Source: Thermoplasmata archaeon
GTDB taxonomy: Archaea > Thermoplasmatota > Thermoplasmata > Thermoplasmatales > Thermoplasmataceae
Direction of reading: 5' to 3'
Length of the DNA: 15,439 bases
Assembly (NCBI GenBank): GCA_021792045.1
Contig: JAJYVJ010000033.1
Location: 1 to 15,439 of the forward strand
Shown piece by piece: positions 13,890 through 15,439 of this stretch. The position numbers and the translations under genes are program-made. Within the stretch, counting starts at the first letter, position 1, and each line of letters opens with the position of its first letter. Under the pieces are notes generated by a model, which was given only the letters and a program-made list of their open reading frames with translations, was not told the origin of the DNA and did not search any database.

Positions 13890-14787
13890 ACTCAACGGTT
13901 TTATCGTAATAGATAAACCGAAGGGCCCTACAAGTCACCAGGTTGATTACTGGGTTCGCCAGATCCTTGGCGTGAATGAGGTCGGGCATATAGGAACCCT
14001 CGATCCTGAAGTAACAGGCGTACTGGTCATGGCCATAGGCAAGGCAGCAAAACTCATAGACGTAGCGCATGAACAGCCAAAGGAATACGTTTCGGTAATG
14101 CGTCTTTATGCCGATGTTCCCCGCGATCTTCTGGACAAAGTTTTTGAGCAATATCACGGGCCAATATATCAGCTTCCTCCGGTTAAATCCGCCGTTGCCA
14201 GAAACCTCAGAATACGTAATATATACGATCTGGACATAATGGAGACCGATGGGCGTTTGGTCCTTTTCAGGGTCAAGTGCGAATCAGGAACATACATTCG
14301 GACGCTCTGCCAGGACCTGGGTCTTACGCTTGGCTGTGGCGCACAGATGGCGGATCTCAGGAGAACATCAACAGGTGTGTTCAAGGAGGGAGATGCAGTC
14401 ACACTGCAGTACCTGAAAGATAGTCTGGCCTTGAAGAATAAAGGTAACACGAAGTTCTTTGATAAGATATTCCTGCCGCTGGATTATCTTTTCAAGGATT
14501 ATCCGAAGGTGATAGTCAAGAAATCTTCAATCTGGAACATAGCCCACGGATCTGATCTGTATCCCGGGGGCATCAAAGTGATCCTCGGGAAGCCGCAGAA
14601 GGGAGATCGCGTTGCAGTCATGTCTGAGAATAACGAACTTCTCGGAACAGGCCACATGCTTGTTTCATATGACGCCATACGCGACCTTAAGGTAGTGGAT
14701 TTTGATCGAGTTATCGTAGAGAATCCACAGAATCCCCCTGGAAACAAATCAAATAAAAAAAAGGAGATGGAAAAACGAAGGAGGTGA
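13852..14787 (+). CDS. cbf5: Cbf5, H/ACA RNP pseudouridine synthase (TruB family), short N-terminus
   Basis: Cbf5 is the catalytic subunit of box H/ACA particles that convert uridine to pseudouridine in rRNA, and can also act on tRNA. Visible motifs, counted from 13852, are VIDKPKGPTSHQV (19-31), GHIGTLDPEVTGVL (45-58) with catalytic Asp51, KEYVSVMRL (77-85), YIRTLCQDLG (148-157) and a C-terminal PUA domain (about 218-287) with AHGSDLYPGG. A basic tail NKKKEMEKRRR closes it. Starts at 13852 or 13861 are possible; AGGT (13843-13846) favours 13852. The frame opens only at 13819, so the roughly 40-residue N-terminal extension of Pyrococcus-type Cbf5 cannot be encoded. Overlap with cmk is 38 nt. 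Confidence 0.94.
   Translation: MKYMQGSEKEKNELNGFIVIDKPKGPTSHQVDYWVRQILGVNEVGHIGTLDPEVTGVLVMAIGKAAKLIDVAHEQPKEYVSVMRLYADVPRDLLDKVFEQYHGPIYQLPPVKSAVARNLRIRNIYDLDIMETDGRLVLFRVKCESGTYIRTLCQDLGLTLGCGAQMADLRRTSTGVFKEGDAVTLQYLKDSLALKNKGNTKFFDKIFLPLDYLFKDYPKVIVKKSSIWNIAHGSDLYPGGIKVILGKPQKGDRVAVMSENNELLGTGHMLVSYDAIRDLKVVDFDRVIVENPQNPPGNKSNKKKEMEKRRR
14780..14787 (+). promoter_or_regulatory. Near-perfect SD for nop5
   Basis: GGAGGTGA, overlapping the cbf5 stop, lies 5 nt before a TTG at 14793. It decides the TTG start and implies a 16S 3' end complementary to it (TCACCTCC). Confidence 0.7.
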
Positions 14788-14792
14788 AGGAG

Positions 14793-15439
14793 TTGGGAAA
14801 TAAGCAATCAGGCGATACGGTCAAAACCAGGGGGCCTTCAAGGAGAGAAATGTGGTATGGTGTAAAGAATCGAGATAATTTCCTTGTGTATTCTGTTCTC
14901 GATACAAAGTACGTGGAAATATTCAATAGACTGCGATCCGGAGAAATACCCGACTTGGAACTCAAGGAGAAAGAGAGCCCACCTGATCTCCTGCCACTTC
15001 TCATATCTTATGGTAAGATTAGGATCCGCGAGGAATTCACCGAGGATCAGTACATAAGAAAGATTTATTCTATGATACCTGACATTCTTCTTTCCATAAA
15101 TCTCATTTACGAAAAGGTGTCGGATGTTCTCAAGGCGCTTGATCCGGAATACGGAAATGCTCCAAACCCATGCGTCTTTTTCTCGAGAATAATTGATGAC
15201 AGGAAGGAAACACTTCTAGGGGAATCCCTTACAAGGATATCTGAAACTGCACTCTCGCTTTGCAATTTAAAGGATTACTTAATGAAATCAATATCTGAGA
15301 GCATAAACAGGGTCATGCCCAACACCTCCGCACTTGTAGGTGAAGAATTAGCTTCTGAATTGCTCTACAGAGCTGGTAGCTTGAAGGCACTTGCGTTTAT
15401 GCCTGCAAGCTCAATCCAGGTAATGGGGTCAGAAAAGGC
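14793..15439 (+). CDS. nop5: Nop5 (Nop56/58-like C/D-box RNP scaffold), 5' part, TTG start
   Basis: Nop5 bridges fibrillarin and L7Ae on C/D-box guide RNAs that direct 2'-O-methylation. The frame is open to the window end, so the C-terminus is missing. About 215 residues are visible. The N-terminal domain runs to about 80; a helical segment follows (85-175) with IRKIYSMIPDILLSINLIYEK and LKDYLMKSISESINRVM, quoted in part. The NOP signature is MPNTSALVGEELASELLYRAGS, then MPASSIQVMGSEK (175-215, in pieces). The NOP signature starts near 175, against roughly 250 in Pyrococcus-type Nop5, so the N-domain and coiled coil are shortened. The TTG is chosen from the SD at 14780-14787. It lies 5 nt after cbf5. 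The identification rests on the NOP signature. Confidence 0.88.
   Translation, partial: MGNKQSGDTVKTRGPSRREMWYGVKNRDNFLVYSVLDTKYVEIFNRLRSGEIPDLELKEKESPPDLLPLLISYGKIRIREEFTEDQYIRKIYSMIPDILLSINLIYEKVSDVLKALDPEYGNAPNPCVFFSRIIDDRKETLLGESLTRISETALSLCNLKDYLMKSISESINRVMPNTSALVGEELASELLYRAGSLKALAFMPASSIQVMGSEK

Overview
This window is one uninterrupted stretch of an archaeal ribosomal-protein operon (the S10-spc-alpha type super-operon). All 29 genes I can support lie on the + strand. They are packed end to end: the largest gap between genes is about 12 nt, and about half of the junctions overlap. No stretch of 300 bases lacks a gene, and I see no RNA gene, mobile element, CRISPR array, terminator or convincing internal promoter.

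The organism is clearly archaeal. The operon contains S4e, L32e, L19e, aIF1/SUI1, the RNase P protein Rpp29, archaeal-type AdkA, an EMC3-like DUF106 membrane protein, Cbf5 and a Nop5. Moderate base composition, heavy use of AGGTGA Shine-Dalgarno (SD) sites, a short L18, and a cmk-cbf5 junction without L34e or L14e suggest a Thermoplasmata-like euryarchaeon. That lineage placement is inference.

Layout. Positions 1-3073 hold L4 (3' end only), L23, L2, S19, L22, S3 and L29. Positions 3066-3985 hold aIF1, Rpp29 and S17. Positions 3982-10317 hold L14, L24, S4e, L5, S14, S8, L6, L32e, L19e, L18, S5, L30 and L15. Positions 10295-13378 form a membrane-protein block: SecY, adenylate kinase and a DUF106 insertase. 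Positions 13362-15439 hold cytidylate kinase, the H/ACA pseudouridine synthase Cbf5 and the 5' part of Nop5, the C/D-box RNP scaffold. The operon therefore joins ribosome assembly, initiation, tRNA processing, membrane insertion, nucleotide supply and rRNA modification in one probable transcript.

Most of the region is conserved. The departures worth a second look are: a SecY with about 65 extra N-terminal residues predicted to form two additional membrane helices; an L15 whose conserved N-terminus can only be reached from a non-canonical CTG codon behind a strong SD; an L24 with a roughly 125-residue acidic-then-basic disordered tail; a 53-nt out-of-frame overlap between S3 and L29; a Cbf5 without the usual archaeal N-terminal extension; and a compact Nop5 directly behind it. 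I found no wholly new multi-gene system here.
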